Source: Salinibacillus xinjiangensis
Lineage (GTDB): Bacteria; Bacillota; Bacilli; Bacillales; Alkalibacillaceae
NCBI RefSeq assembly: GCF_009649735.1
Contig: NZ_WJNH01000001.1
Span: 515,077-579,076, forward strand
Direction of reading: 5' to 3'
Length of the DNA stretch: 64,000 nucleotides
The notes beneath the pieces were generated by a model. That model was not told the DNA's origin and ran no database searches. It saw only the letters and a program-made list of their open reading frames with translations. Numbering within the stretch: position 1 is the stretch's first letter; each line of letters starts with the position of its first letter. Positions 19,421 to 28,197 of this stretch are shown here, one piece after another. The position numbers were made by a program, and so were the translations under genes.

Positions 19421-20005
19421 CTACATGTTATTCATTCTGTCGTTTTCTGATTCATACACTCCTCCTTGTGGGGCTTCCTCTTTAAATTGTTTGATTAATC
19501 GTTGGATTGCAGGGTCATCTTCCTGCTCAGTAGTCGAATTATTACTTAAGCTTTGCAGTTCATCAAAGGATCTAGATTGGTCTGTTACATAAACATCATA
19601 CCAGCGAGGTAGAAACGATAGTGTCGTCTGCTTAACGGTGTCCGCGGTTCTTGCTCGGTCTGCATCATCTTTTTTGGTATAGGCTACAAAGGTTTGGCTG
19701 TCTGTTACCAATGTCGCTGCTTCTTCAATATTTTCTAGCTTTAAAATGGTCTTTGTTATCATATCAGCCATTTTTTCGCGATCGATTTTTGGTGTGAAGT
19801 TAGCCTCTTTTTCCATATCCAATTGTTTTTCGTTGTATCGTACATAGCCAAATTGTGTATCTTGTTTTTCCTGTGACATGCGAGTGTTCATATTGTCGGG
19901 AGTTTTTCCTCTAAGGGTATCTTCTCCCATACCTTCCTGTTGTGTACATGCTGAAAGAAGCGTTAACATTATACTTAATCCGATTACCCCGAATATATTT
20001 TTCAT
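19421..20005 (-). CDS. yutC: YhcN/YlaJ-family sporulation lipoprotein (YutC-like)
   Basis: Lipoprotein of 194 residues: signal peptide with lipobox LSAC (Cys near 20). The YhcN/YlaJ domain follows, with DREKMADMITKTILKLENI and the conserved ATLVTDSQTFVAY segment. Members of this family are found in spores and are made in the forespore. The C-terminus carries a Ser/Asn/Thr-rich stretch. It lies upstream of lytH on the same strand, as in B. subtilis. Confidence 0.85.
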   Translation of the reverse strand: MKNIFGVIGLSIMLTLLSACTQQEGMGEDTLRGKTPDNMNTRMSQEKQDTQFGYVRYNEKQLDMEKEANFTPKIDREKMADMITKTILKLENIEEAATLVTDSQTFVAYTKKDDADRARTADTVKQTTLSFLPRWYDVYVTDQSRSFDELQSLSNNSTTEQEDDPAIQRLIKQFKEEAPQGGVYESENDRMNNM

Positions 20006-20174
20006 GTCTAATCCCTCCTGCTGTTCCTTTTGGATATTTGAACAAATCTATAAACCCGATTCTATGCCCTTAGACATCCTACTTATAGCATGTATCAAAA
20101 ATAGGAGTTCATGCTAAAAAAATATGGTCTACTGTAAAATGTAAAATATGGTACACTATAATAAGGTGATGAAG

Positions 20175-20447
20175 ATGATTGAGATATACGGAAAGAATTA
20201 CGAAATATTAGATAATTATCGGGACGGGTTTCAAGAGGAATCGGTCAAAGAACGTTTTAGTGATATCTTAACGAAATATGATTTTATTGTAGGAGATTGG
20301 GGCTATGGTCAATTAAGGATGAAGGGATTTTATGATGATCAAAATCCAAAGGCCTCTTTTGATACAAAAGTTTCGACAGTAGATGATTATTTGTATGAAT
20401 ACTGCAACTTTGGCTGTGCGTATTTTGTTATGAAAAAAATTGATTAA
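20175..20447 (+). CDS. yutD: DUF1027 protein YutD
   Basis: Protein of 90 residues matching the YutD/DUF1027 family, with the diagnostic blocks KYDFIVGDWGYGQLRMKGF and YEYCNFGCAYFVMKK. Function unknown; two cysteines (YCNFGC) could bind metal. ATG 20175 is preferred because AAGGTGA ends 5 nt before it; upstream in-frame starts at 20148 and 20169 are not supported by an SD. The promoter region has TATAAT at about 20157. Confidence 0.88.
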   Translation: MIEIYGKNYEILDNYRDGFQEESVKERFSDILTKYDFIVGDWGYGQLRMKGFYDDQNPKASFDTKVSTVDDYLYEYCNFGCAYFVMKKID

Positions 20448-20471
20448 AAATGAAAGTTTATATTGCAAAAG

Positions 20472-20502
20472 AACCCCGAGGGAATCGTTGTCCCTCGGGG
20501 TT
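20472..20502. terminator. Terminator between yutD and the opposing small gene
   Basis: AACCCCGAGGGA and TCCCTCGGGGTT form a perfect 12-bp stem. The T-rich tail lies on the minus-strand side (TTCTTTTGC), so it mainly ends the minus-strand transcript. Confidence 0.8.
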
Positions 20503-20523
20503 GATGTATTTCAGCAAGTCTAT

Positions 20524-20820
20524 TCACTGATTGTCTTCTGGTGGTTTTATATCTTTATCTGGTTCGTCATGAGGAGGATGAGCGCCAGGATATTGTCGTG
20601 GTAAGTCTTCATGTAACCCCTTATTCTCATAATTAAAGGGTGTGTAATGTCTTTGGCCTTCAACTGCCTCTTTGTTTTGTACAATTTCATCAGAGGCGAT
20701 GGGGGAACCATAAGGACCATCCGGCATCTCTTCAGGAAAGGCGTATTTTTGTTGAACCTCTACTGTTGCAAAATCATCGTAATTTGCTTTTACGTGTTCT
20801 CGTTTATTGTTTTTTGCCAA
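20524..20820 (-). CDS. Small acidic Pro-rich cytosolic protein, function unknown
   Basis: Hypothetical protein of 98 residues. The N-terminus AKNNKREHVKANYDDF is followed by a Pro/Gly/Asp-rich, probably disordered part (PEEMPDGPYGSPIASDE, and later YPGAHPPHDEPDKD). Start TTG 20820 has AAAGGAGG 8 nt upstream; a far upstream ATG (20871) has no site. I recognise it only as a conserved Bacillaceae type. Its SD lies in the 3' arm of a hairpin (see the feature at 20825-20866). Confidence 0.7.
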   Translation of the reverse strand: MAKNNKREHVKANYDDFATVEVQQKYAFPEEMPDGPYGSPIASDEIVQNKEAVEGQRHYTPFNYENKGLHEDLPRQYPGAHPPHDEPDKDIKPPEDNQ

Positions 20821-20824
20821 GGAT

Positions 20825-20866
20825 AAACCCTCCTTTATTCGGTTAGTATGACCGCAGGAGGGGTTT
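20825..20866 (-). promoter_or_regulatory. SD-sequestering hairpin ahead of the small acidic protein
   Basis: Read on the minus strand, AACCCCTCCT pairs with AGGAGGGTT, the Shine-Dalgarno site of the gene starting at 20820, and CGGT pairs with ACCG inside. Folded, it hides the ribosome site. On the plus strand the same repeat is followed by T5 and could act as a terminator. Confidence 0.55.
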
Positions 20867-20901
20867 TTCATTATGGTCTTTAGTTAGATACCCAATGATA
20901 C

Positions 20902-21171
20902 TTAAATAACCTCTGTTAAAAAATCACGCAATTCTTCTGCTTCGATTTCTGAAAGGCTAAAGACGTGTTCTAAGTAGCCTTCTTCCTGTAAATCATCGTC
21001 TCCAATGATCGCAAATCGACTGCCTTGAAGGTCCATGACGATTTTTTTGCCGTAATAACGATTGGTCGTAATAATTCCTAAGTCATATCTTGTGTCCCTG
21101 CCCATGAAGCTTACATAACGAATATCGGTTTGTTCTTTTTCATCGTATAAAAAGAATCTTTCCTCCGCCAT
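20902..21171 (-). CDS. DUF3055 (SAV0927-like) protein
   Basis: Protein of 89 residues matching the DUF3055 family: FFLYDEKEQTDIRYVSFMG at the start, YDLGIITTNRYYGKK in the middle, IGDDDLQEEGYLEHVF and a Glu-rich helix at the end. Function unknown. SD AGGAGG is 6 nt before the ATG. It is upstream of the small acidic gene on the same strand, separated by the hairpin at 20825-20866. Confidence 0.82.
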   Translation of the reverse strand: MAEERFFLYDEKEQTDIRYVSFMGRDTRYDLGIITTNRYYGKKIVMDLQGSRFAIIGDDDLQEEGYLEHVFSLSEIEAEELRDFLTEVI

Positions 21172-21266
21172 TCTGTTCCTCCTTATTCAATACATAGTAG
21201 TTTTATCATAGCAAACTTTGGTAATATTTAAAATATGGTTATTTCCGCATTCATTTGTTTACCGTT

Positions 21267-21460
21267 GATTATATAAACTGCCATATAGCTCACCGCTCGC
21301 CCGCGGCAAAGAAGACACTACGAAAACAACCAAAGGGAGTTTGAGTAGATGTCGCACTTGTCCCCTTGGGTGAAAGCGAAGTGTATTTCTGGAGCGATGG
21401 GTTTGCAATCATCATATTGCAAACGAATTAAGCTAAAGTTATGTCGCATTTTATATCTAT
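21267..21460. repeat. MITE-like intergenic element, copy A
   Basis: Left end TATATAAACTGCCATATAGC and right end ATGTCGCATTTTATATCTA (21441-21459) are imperfect inverted repeats. The interior shares GCTCACCGCTCGCCCGCGG and GAAAGCGAAGTGTATTTC with copy C in inverted orientation. No transposase gene. It fills most of the 394-nt gap between the DUF3055 gene and yutE. Related copies lie at 33452-33773 and 40993-41442. Confidence 0.7.
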
Positions 21461-21565
21461 TTAGAAAACACCCTAAAATATAAGACAAGATTCTACATGA
21501 TTAGCGGAATTATGATAAGATGAAATCGAAATGAACTTCAACAAACAGATGTGGAGGATTGAGTC

Positions 21566-22012
21566 ATGTACTTTGTTGATCGAAATAAAATTGAAAGAAC
21601 GTTATTATATGCAGAGGCATTACTACAGCAGTTTCAGCAACATACATATGAGTCATTTTTTGAGAAAATGGCGTTAGAACGAATGGTGCAATCGTTAATT
21701 GAATCAATGATTGATGTGGGCAATATGATGATTGATGGATTTATTATGCGTGACCCTGGAAGCTACGAGGATATTATTGATATTTTAGTCGATGAAAAAG
21801 TACTTCCAAAAGAAGAAAGCGACCAATATAAAAAGGTTTTTGGGTTAAGAAAGATGCTTGTTCGAGATTATTTAAATGTTGACCATGATGAATTACAACA
21901 AACGATTACAGATAGCCTGACATCCCTTAATGCGTTTAGTCAGCGAGTAAGGGTTTACCTGGACCAAGAATTAGGCCCTGTATCTGCTTTTTCAAATTCA
22001 TCTAATGATTAA
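21566..22012 (+). CDS. yutE: DUF86 / HepT-like protein YutE
   Basis: All-helical protein of 148 residues of the DUF86/HepT-like group. In toxin-antitoxin systems HepT carries an RxxxxxHxY motif; here the corresponding part reads LRKMLVRDYLNVD, so the His position is replaced by Asp-Tyr context and RNase activity is doubtful. No MntA-like nucleotidyltransferase neighbour is present. It lies just before yutF as in B. subtilis, with a standard GGAGG site. Confidence 0.82.
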   Translation: MYFVDRNKIERTLLYAEALLQQFQQHTYESFFEKMALERMVQSLIESMIDVGNMMIDGFIMRDPGSYEDIIDILVDEKVLPKEESDQYKKVFGLRKMLVRDYLNVDHDELQQTITDSLTSLNAFSQRVRVYLDQELGPVSAFSNSSND

Positions 22013-22038
22013 ATTAACCTTAAAAGAAGGAGATATGA

Positions 22039-22812
22039 ATGGAACAGTATAAAGGATATTTAATTGACCTCGATGGAACAATGTATTTAGGTAGTGAACA
22101 AATACAATATGCGAAAGAATTTATTGATGTGTTGAATGACAAACGGATTCCTCACCTATTTGTAACGAATAACTCATCAAAGAGACCAGAGCAGGTAGCG
22201 GAAAAATTACAACAGATGGGAATTCAAGCCGAAACCGATCAAGTGTTTACGACTAGTATGGCAACCGCTGCTTTTATTGCAAATAAGAAAAAGGACGTAA
22301 CAGCATATGCGATAGGCGAAATCGGCTTAATTGATGCCTTGAGCGATGAGGAAGTGGAGTTAGTGGATGAAAATGCTGATTTTGTTGTAATTGGCATTGA
22401 CCGAGATATCACATACGAAAAATTAGCGAAAGGCTGTCTAAATATCCGCGATGGTGCTGAGTTTGTTTCCACTAATGCCGATGTGGCGCTCCCAACAGAG
22501 AGAGGCTTTTTACCTGGAAATGGTTCTCTTACATCTGTTCTTGAGGTTTCAACAGGTCAAAGCCCTACGTATATTGGAAAGCCGGAACCAATCATTATGG
22601 AACAGGCTTTAAATAAACTTGGTTTACCCAAAGAGGAAACCTTAATGGTAGGAGATAATTACCATACAGATATTTTGGCCGGTATGAGAGCTGGAATGGA
22701 TACTTTGCTTGTCTTTACGGGAGTTACGAGTAAAGAGGAATTAAAACAGTATGATCAACAGCCAACCTATGTAGTTGATACATTAAATGATTGGATTAAT
22801 CCAATAAAATAA
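22039..22812 (+). CDS. yutF: HAD-family phosphatase YutF (NagD-like)
   Basis: HAD superfamily IIA (NagD-like) phosphatase, 257 residues. Motif I is DLDGTMYLG at 11-19 (nucleophile Asp), motif II is FVTNNSSKRP near 46, and GKPEPIIM (Lys) and motif IV GDNYHTDILAGM (near 210) follow. The C2-type cap lies between. Cytoplasmic; likely substrates are small phosphometabolites such as p-nitrophenyl phosphate-type or sugar phosphates. It follows yutE by 26 nt with AAGGAG. Confidence 0.9.
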   Translation: MEQYKGYLIDLDGTMYLGSEQIQYAKEFIDVLNDKRIPHLFVTNNSSKRPEQVAEKLQQMGIQAETDQVFTTSMATAAFIANKKKDVTAYAIGEIGLIDALSDEEVELVDENADFVVIGIDRDITYEKLAKGCLNIRDGAEFVSTNADVALPTERGFLPGNGSLTSVLEVSTGQSPTYIGKPEPIIMEQALNKLGLPKEETLMVGDNYHTDILAGMRAGMDTLLVFTGVTSKEELKQYDQQPTYVVDTLNDWINPIK

Positions 22813-22813
22813 A

Positions 22814-22854
22814 CAACGTGCCAGCATCCCAAAAAAGGATTGCTGGCACGTTGA
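22814..22854. terminator. Terminator between yutF and yutG
   Basis: CAACGTGCCAGCA and TGCTGGCACGTTG form a long stem between convergent genes. The better T-tail is on the minus strand, downstream of yutG. Confidence 0.8.
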
Positions 22855-22862
22855 CGTTAAGG

Positions 22863-23372
22863 CTAATCTTCCTCAATATATTCATCTTCATAGCTATGTG
22901 CGAGTCGACTTGATGCGGCTGCTGCAATAGCCCCCACTATGTCATCTAAGAAGGTATGACATTCCCCGGATGATTTATCATTTAATTTTTTCAGTATACC
23001 CGGTTTTTGTTTATCGATATAGCCATAGTTTGTAAACCCAATCGAACCATACACATTAATAATAGAAAAAGCAATAATTTCATCCACACCATATAAACCT
23101 TCATCACGGGCAATAATGTCCTGTAATGGTTCTTCTAGCTGCTTTTTTTCAGCTAGGATATCTAATTGAATACCAGTCAATATGGCGTTTTGTATTTCTC
23201 GTTTTTGTAGTACGCGATTAATGTGATGTTCACACGCTTCTAAGGTCAATTCGTCATGGTATGGTGATTGAAGATAGTAAACTAATTCCCCAATATCCTT
23301 GATGGTTACGCCACGTTCTTCTAGCCATTCTCTTGCTTTTTGTTCTAAAGGTTTAACTGATTTTTTCTTCAT
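22863..23372 (-). CDS. yutG: Phosphatidylglycerophosphatase A-like protein YutG
   Basis: PgpA-like protein of 169 residues. The family residues are seen in IIARDEGLYGVDEIIAFSI (about 96-114), GSIGFTNYGYIDKQKPG (about 119-135) and the ending HTFLDDIVGAIAAAASSR. PgpA enzymes dephosphorylate phosphatidylglycerophosphate. This short Gram-positive type lacks clear transmembrane helices, so its substrate is less certain. It is convergent with yutF. Confidence 0.82.
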   Translation of the reverse strand: MKKKSVKPLEQKAREWLEERGVTIKDIGELVYYLQSPYHDELTLEACEHHINRVLQKREIQNAILTGIQLDILAEKKQLEEPLQDIIARDEGLYGVDEIIAFSIINVYGSIGFTNYGYIDKQKPGILKKLNDKSSGECHTFLDDIVGAIAAAASSRLAHSYEDEYIEED

Positions 23373-23484
23373 TATTTTTTACCCACCTTACACATTGATA
23401 AAAATCTTCCCGCATATAGTTAGTATAGTCCTGTACATGAAAAAACTTGTTATTTTTTATAGATTTTCTTAAAGGAGAATGCAA

Positions 23485-24477
23485 ATGAAGGACATATTAA
23501 AACGGAATTATTCCTTTCATTGTCAATATGAAACGACTATTGCGGGGTTAGAGGCATTCCGTGGAACAGATGGATATGCCATGGTATTCCCTGCCGATTA
23601 TATTGACGAACACCTGATTACCGAGCAATATGTCATTGCGGATTATTTGAACCAAAATGGTTTTCATCACGTTGCCAAACCCCTTTATTCAAATGAGGGC
23701 CACTTTATTGTACCTTTAAATGAGGAATCTTCAGTTTATGCCTGTCATGTCTCTTCTATTCCAGAGAGACGTGATGTTCTTGATCTTGCTGAGTTCTTGC
23801 CGTCCTTTCATCAAGCGGGTCATGGCTTTCCCTATACTCCATTACATCTAAACCGTTATGGACAATGGAAAACAAATTGGGAGCAAATTGTTGACCAGCT
23901 TGAGGTGATTCGAAGCTCATTAATCGAAAAAAGATTTATTTCAGATTGGGAGCGACTTTGGATTGAAAGCTGTTTTTATTTTATCGGACTTGGAGAAAAT
24001 GCTATTCAATTTTTACAGGAGAGTGAAAGGGAGAATTTGTATAACCAATTTGATCAGCCTGTCTTCACTCTAGAAAGAATTAATCCTTTTCCTCATGAGG
24101 AGATTATACTACCAAATCGAATTGTCCACGACCATCCATCTCGAGATTTAGCCGAACTGATTCGACATTTAATCGTAACGAAGGGTCGAAACGCATTTGA
24201 AGTCATTCCAAGAATTTTAGAAAGGTACCAAAATCAGCGCCCATTAAGTCTTTTTGGCTGGAGATTATTATTCTCTAGACTCGTCTTTCCCATACATTTT
24301 ATTGATTATACGGAAGACATTTTAAGTAAGGAACGAATAACAGAAGATGATTACCATATCTTTAACAAAATGCTATCAGACCAAGCTGAGTATGAGTATG
24401 GACTACAGCTTTTTTCAAAGGAAATGGAAAGACATTTTGACATGAATCTTGAGGTTATTGGTTGGATATATGATTAA
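23485..24477 (+). CDS. yutH: Spore coat-associated protein YutH (CotS-like kinase fold)
   Basis: Protein of 330 residues matching YutH, a spore coat-associated member of the CotS/HSP-like aminoglycoside-phosphotransferase fold. Typical kinase catalytic residues appear degenerate; the C-terminal block contains LSLFGWRLLFSRLVFPIHF near 250. ATG 23485 is chosen because AAAGGAG is 7 nt upstream; ATG 23479 is too close. In B. subtilis it is expressed in the mother cell and sits next to hom-thrC-thrB, as the thr genes do here. Confidence 0.87.
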   Translation: MKDILKRNYSFHCQYETTIAGLEAFRGTDGYAMVFPADYIDEHLITEQYVIADYLNQNGFHHVAKPLYSNEGHFIVPLNEESSVYACHVSSIPERRDVLDLAEFLPSFHQAGHGFPYTPLHLNRYGQWKTNWEQIVDQLEVIRSSLIEKRFISDWERLWIESCFYFIGLGENAIQFLQESERENLYNQFDQPVFTLERINPFPHEEIILPNRIVHDHPSRDLAELIRHLIVTKGRNAFEVIPRILERYQNQRPLSLFGWRLLFSRLVFPIHFIDYTEDILSKERITEDDYHIFNKMLSDQAEYEYGLQLFSKEMERHFDMNLEVIGWIYD

Positions 24478-24512
24478 AGCCTGTGCTACTATTGGTAGCG
24501 GGAGGTGTTTCT

Positions 24513-25475
24513 GTGAAACCAAAAATATTTATTACAAGAAAAATAGCAGAGGAATTTGTTAAACCTTATCGAGAGCATTGGGACGTAGAAATGTGGCACG
24601 AGGAAGGAACGACAGTAGATCGTCAAGTCCTCCTGGAAAAGGCTAGTCAAGCAGATGCATTGATTACCATGCTATCGGATGCAATTGATCAGGAAGTCAT
24701 TGATGCTGGGGTAAATCTTAATGTGATATCAAACTTGGCGGTGGGTTATGACAATATTGATGTTGACTATGCCAAGGAAAAAGGAATTACAGTTACGAAC
24801 ACACCAGATGTTTTAACAGAAACGACTGCAGACTTAACCTTTTCCTTATTAATGGCAACGGCTAGAAGAATTATTGAAGCAAACCAGTACGTTAAAGAAG
24901 GAAAATGGACAAACTGGGCACCTTTCCTAATGGCTGGAACCGATATCCATCACAAAACAATTGGAATTGTGGGAATGGGACGAATTGGCGAGGCAATTGC
25001 TGAAAGGGCACGTGGCTTTAACATGAATATTCTTTATCACAACCGTAGCCGTAAAGAGCGAGCAGAAAAGGAAATCGGCGCTACATACACCTCATTCGAT
25101 GAATTAATTGAAACTTCTGATTACGTAGTTTGTATGACTCCTTTGACAGAGGATACAGTTGATATGTTTAATGAATCTGTTTTTAAACGTATGAAGAATT
25201 CAGCAATCTTCATCAACACTTCCAGAGGTGGTGTCGTAAATGAAAACGATTTATACACTGCATTAGAGACAAAGGAAATCCGGGCAGCTGGATTAGATGT
25301 ATTTCAGAATGAACCAATTGGCCAAGACCATCCTTTATTGCAATTAGAAAATGTAACGGCACTACCACATATTGGTTCTGCAAGTTATGAGACGAGATCG
25401 ACCATGATTGAGTTATGTTTACAAAATATTCAACAGGTACTTGCTGGAAAAGAGCCGGCAACACCTGTTTTATAA
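24513..25475 (+). CDS. D-2-hydroxyacid dehydrogenase (glyoxylate/hydroxypyruvate reductase type)
   Basis: NAD(P)-dependent D-isomer 2-hydroxyacid dehydrogenase, 320 residues. The Rossmann loop GIVGMGRIGEAIA lies near 150-162. The catalytic residues are visible: Arg in NTSRGGVVNE near 236, Glu in QNEPIG near 264 and His in LPHIGSA near 282. The sequence is closest to the GyaR/GhrB group that reduces glyoxylate and hydroxypyruvate. Start GTG 24513 has GGAGGTG 5 nt upstream. It is followed by a terminator. Confidence 0.88.
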   Translation: MKPKIFITRKIAEEFVKPYREHWDVEMWHEEGTTVDRQVLLEKASQADALITMLSDAIDQEVIDAGVNLNVISNLAVGYDNIDVDYAKEKGITVTNTPDVLTETTADLTFSLLMATARRIIEANQYVKEGKWTNWAPFLMAGTDIHHKTIGIVGMGRIGEAIAERARGFNMNILYHNRSRKERAEKEIGATYTSFDELIETSDYVVCMTPLTEDTVDMFNESVFKRMKNSAIFINTSRGGVVNENDLYTALETKEIRAAGLDVFQNEPIGQDHPLLQLENVTALPHIGSASYETRSTMIELCLQNIQQVLAGKEPATPVL

Positions 25476-25483
25476 AGTGGATA

Positions 25484-25518
25484 AAAGGTGTAGGAGAATA
25501 AACTCCTGCACCTTTTTT
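25484..25518 (+). terminator. Terminator after the 2-hydroxyacid dehydrogenase gene
   Basis: AAAGGTGTAGGAG pairs with CTCCTGCACCTTT, followed by T6. It separates this gene from thrC. Confidence 0.87.
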
Positions 25519-25621
25519 GCTTTCTTATATTGATAGAAGTGAAAAATCGCGTTATAATGTCTATCATATATAAACAAATGTATTTCCAAGGTGAATACAT
25601 CACGTATAGGGGGAGTTTTCA

Positions 25622-26686
25622 TTGACGTTGTGGAGAGGTTTGCTTGAAGAATATAAGGAGTTATTACCCATTGGTGAACAAACGCCGATGAACACCCTAC
25701 AGGAGGGGAACACTCCCCTAGTAGAGTTAAAGGCTTTATCGAAAAAAGTAAACGCTGAAGTATATGCAAAAGTGGAAGGGCTTAACCCGACAGGCTCTTT
25801 TAAAGACCGTGGAATGGTGCTTGCTATTGCAAAAGCGTTGGAAGAAGGCTCTAAAGCTGTCATTTGTGCTTCCACTGGGAACACATCGGCATCAGCGGCG
25901 GCATATGCCTCTAGAGTCGGATTGAAATGTATTATCGTCATCCCAGATGGAAAAATTGCTCAGGGAAAGTTAGCGCAGGCTGTTATGCATGGAGCGGAGA
26001 TTTTTTCAATTAAAGGCAATTTTGATGAGGCTCTTTCCATTGTTAAAGAAATTAGTGAAACTGAACCGATTACATTGGTAAATTCCATTAATCCTTATCG
26101 AATAGAGGGTCAAAAAACAGCTGCATTTGAAGTGTGTGAACAGCTAGGAAAGGCTCCGGATTACTTGTGTATTCCAGTCGGAAATGCTGGGAATATCTCA
26201 GCCTATTGGAAAGGATTTACGGAATTTAATGATAAGTATCAATATGGTGTGCCGCAAATGCATGGGTTTGAAGCTAGTGGTTCAGCTGCAATTGTGCGAA
26301 ATGAAGTCATTGAACAGCCTGAAACAGTTGCGACTGCAATTCGTATAGGTAATCCAGCGAGCTGGAATATGGCTGTAAGTGCTGCAAAAGAGTCGAATGG
26401 AGCAATTGATGAAGTAAGCGATGAGGAAATTTTATCAGCCTATCACTGGTTGGCCAAAAATGAGGGAGTTTTTGCTGAACCAGCTTCATGTGCGTCCATT
26501 GCAGGGTTAATGAAGCTAAGTGAGCAAGGAAAGATTAAAGAAGGAAAAGTAGTTACTTGTGTCCTAACAGGAAATGGGCTCAAGGATCCAGTAGTAGCCG
26601 TCGAAACAAACGATATTCAACCAACTGTTTTACCTAATAACCCTAAAGTCATCTATGAAACGATAAGAGAGAGTGTATCTAAATGA
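25622..26686 (+). CDS. thrC: Threonine synthase ThrC
   Basis: PLP enzyme (354 residues) converting O-phosphohomoserine to threonine. The PLP lysine is in TGSFKDRGM near residue 60, the substrate loop in [12 protein letters not shown], and the PLP-phosphate loop in [11 protein letters not shown]. Start TTG 25622 lies seven bases after AGGGGG; another TTG at 25628 would give the MWRGLL start usual for the family. It overlaps thrB by 4 nt (ATGA), so translation is coupled. Confidence 0.95.
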   Translation: MTLWRGLLEEYKELLPIGEQTPMNTLQEGNTPLVELKALSKKVNAEVYAKVEGLNPTGSFKDRGMVLAIAKALEEGSKAVICASTGNTSASAAAYASRVGLKCIIVIPDGKIAQGKLAQAVMHGAEIFSIKGNFDEALSIVKEISETEPITLVNSINPYRIEGQKTAAFEVCEQLGKAPDYLCIPVGNAGNISAYWKGFTEFNDKYQYGVPQMHGFEASGSAAIVRNEVIEQPETVATAIRIGNPASWNMAVSAAKESNGAIDEVSDEEILSAYHWLAKNEGVFAEPASCASIAGLMKLSEQGKIKEGKVVTCVLTGNGLKDPVVAVETNDIQPTVLPNNPKVIYETIRESVSK

Positions 26687-27588
26687 GAGGCAATTCATTT
26701 CGTATAAAAGTTCCAGGTAGTACGTCGAATATAGGTCCAGGGTTCGACTCTATCGGCATTGCGCTTGACCTGTATTTAACCATTGAATGCACGCCGAGTG
26801 ATGAATGGGTATTTACGCAAAAAGATATTGATAAACAGCATCTACCTACTGGGAAGGATAATTTGTTATATCAATGCGCTAGTGAGGTGGCTTCAAAATA
26901 TGGATACCATTCATTGCCACCTTATCACGTATCTATTGACAGTGATATTCCAATAGCCCGTGGATTAGGCAGTAGTGGAGCCATTACAGTAGCTGGGGTC
27001 GAATTAGCCAATCAGGTTTTAAACTTACAGTTGCCAATTGAAGAAAAAATGCTGCGAGCAACTGAAATGGAAGGCCATCCTGACAATGTTTGTCCATCCT
27101 TTGTGGGTGGATGTGTGGTGGGTTATTATAATCAGAATCAAACATCTCTCCACTTCACGCAAAAAACGGATATGGAGAAGGTTGATTTTGTTGCCATCAT
27201 TCCCCCCTTTGAATTACGAACCAAGACAGCGCGTGAAATCTTGCCACAGGAACTCCCCTTTGTTCAGAGTATAGAAGGAAGTGCAATTGGCAATGTATGT
27301 ACGGCTGCTATTTTTCAAGAAAACTACACACTACTGGGAGAATTAATGGAAAAGGATCGCTTCCATCAATCATACCGGAAGAAATTAATTCCACATTACA
27401 ACAGAGTATTGGACTTGATGAAGAGTGTCGGAGCCTATGGAACATTTTTAAGTGGTGCAGGCCCTACAATGATAAGTATTTGTGAAAAAGGCTTATTTGA
27501 GTTTGAAGAGCACCAATGGCATAATGAATTTCCCGAATTCGAATGGCGGATTTTAAAGGCTGCCGAAACCGGTGTTGTGGTAGAATAA
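26683..27588 (+). CDS. thrB: Homoserine kinase ThrB
   Basis: GHMP-family kinase of 301 residues phosphorylating homoserine. Visible motifs are [19 protein letters not shown] near 9-27, the ATP loop [12 protein letters not shown] near 90-101 and the C-terminal motif [14 protein letters not shown] near 252-265. The ATG lies inside the thrC stop region. Homoserine dehydrogenase (hom), which precedes thrC in B. subtilis, is not in this cluster. Confidence 0.95.
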   Translation: MRGNSFRIKVPGSTSNIGPGFDSIGIALDLYLTIECTPSDEWVFTQKDIDKQHLPTGKDNLLYQCASEVASKYGYHSLPPYHVSIDSDIPIARGLGSSGAITVAGVELANQVLNLQLPIEEKMLRATEMEGHPDNVCPSFVGGCVVGYYNQNQTSLHFTQKTDMEKVDFVAIIPPFELRTKTAREILPQELPFVQSIEGSAIGNVCTAAIFQENYTLLGELMEKDRFHQSYRKKLIPHYNRVLDLMKSVGAYGTFLSGAGPTMISICEKGLFEFEEHQWHNEFPEFEWRILKAAETGVVVE

Positions 27589-27634
27589 ATATGTAATTTT
27601 GTCGGGGAGGTTTGCTCTTTGAAAGAAGGTGCTG

Positions 27635-27766
27635 GTGGTTAGAGAAGGGATTGGTTGGTTTGTTACAGGAATGGGAGTTTTTATTAGTAGACTATGGATT
27701 TTCTTACTCATTCTGTTGATGGGACTGACACTGGAATTTTCCTCAATTTTCATTTTGGAAAGTTGA
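27635..27766 (+). CDS. Possible 43-residue single-pass membrane protein
   Basis: Between thrB and the next terminator an ORF starting at GTG 27635 encodes a short basic/neutral head, one long hydrophobic segment (GMGVFISRLWIFLLILLMG) and a short tail. AGAAGG is 5 nt upstream. A terminator follows at 27790. No family is recognised. Length alone does not exclude chance, but a site, a plausible TM helix and a terminator occur together. Confidence 0.4.
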   Translation: MVREGIGWFVTGMGVFISRLWIFLLILLMGLTLEFSSIFILES

Positions 27767-27789
27767 GAAAAACAGGTTAAAAAAGTAAT

Positions 27790-27818
27790 AATGCTTAGAT
27801 CAATTTCTAAGCATTTTT
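27790..27818 (+). terminator. Terminator of the thrCB unit
   Basis: ATGCTTAGA and TCTAAGCAT form a 9-bp stem followed by T7. Confidence 0.85.
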
Positions 27819-27839
27819 TTAGTGCTGTATCATATGGCT

Positions 27840-27876
27840 AAAAAAATACCACGCTTAGCAAAAGCTAACGTGGTAG
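27840..27876 (-). terminator. Terminator after yutI
   Basis: On the minus strand TACCACGTTAGC pairs with GCTAAGCGTGGTA around a TTTT loop and is followed by T7. Confidence 0.88.
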
Positions 27877-27886
27877 GTTCGATAAT

Positions 27887-28108
27887 TTAAAATACCTGTT
27901 CTACTTCTTGGATTCCTGGTACTTCTGCAACTAAAGCTCGCTCAATACCAGCTTTCAATGTAATGGTTGAACTTGGACAGCTTCCGCAAGCTCCCATTAA
28001 GCGTAAGCGTACGATTCCATCTTCTACATCTACTAATTCAACATCCCCACCGTCGCGCAGTAAGAATGGACGGAGTTTGCCAATTACTTCGTTTACTTGT
28101 TCAAACAT
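27887..28108 (-). CDS. yutI: NifU C-terminal-like Fe-S protein YutI
   Basis: Protein of 73 residues consisting only of the Nfu domain. The CxxC motif that binds or transfers an Fe-S cluster is in [18 protein letters not shown] near 41. Nfu proteins act as cluster carriers downstream of SUF. It is divergent from yuzD; the 173-nt gap contains a Fur-like sequence (28198-28212). Confidence 0.93.
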   Translation of the reverse strand: MFEQVNEVIGKLRPFLLRDGGDVELVDVEDGIVRLRLMGACGSCPSSTITLKAGIERALVAEVPGIQEVEQVF

Positions 28109-28197
28109 CGACCATCTTCTCCTTTCTTACTATATATCTTATTATAAAACCTTTTCCATAAAAAATCTATTCTTGAAGACTGATTTTGCAAATTTAT

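Noticed and set aside
21566-22012. HepT/MntA toxin-antitoxin system
   Set aside because: Only the HepT-like YutE is present. The RNase motif is altered and there is no nucleotidyltransferase partner; the gene is a conserved core member.
25519-25621. T-box leader before thrC
   Set aside because: The gap is only about 100 nt and lacks the T-box 14-nt sequence and an antiterminator.
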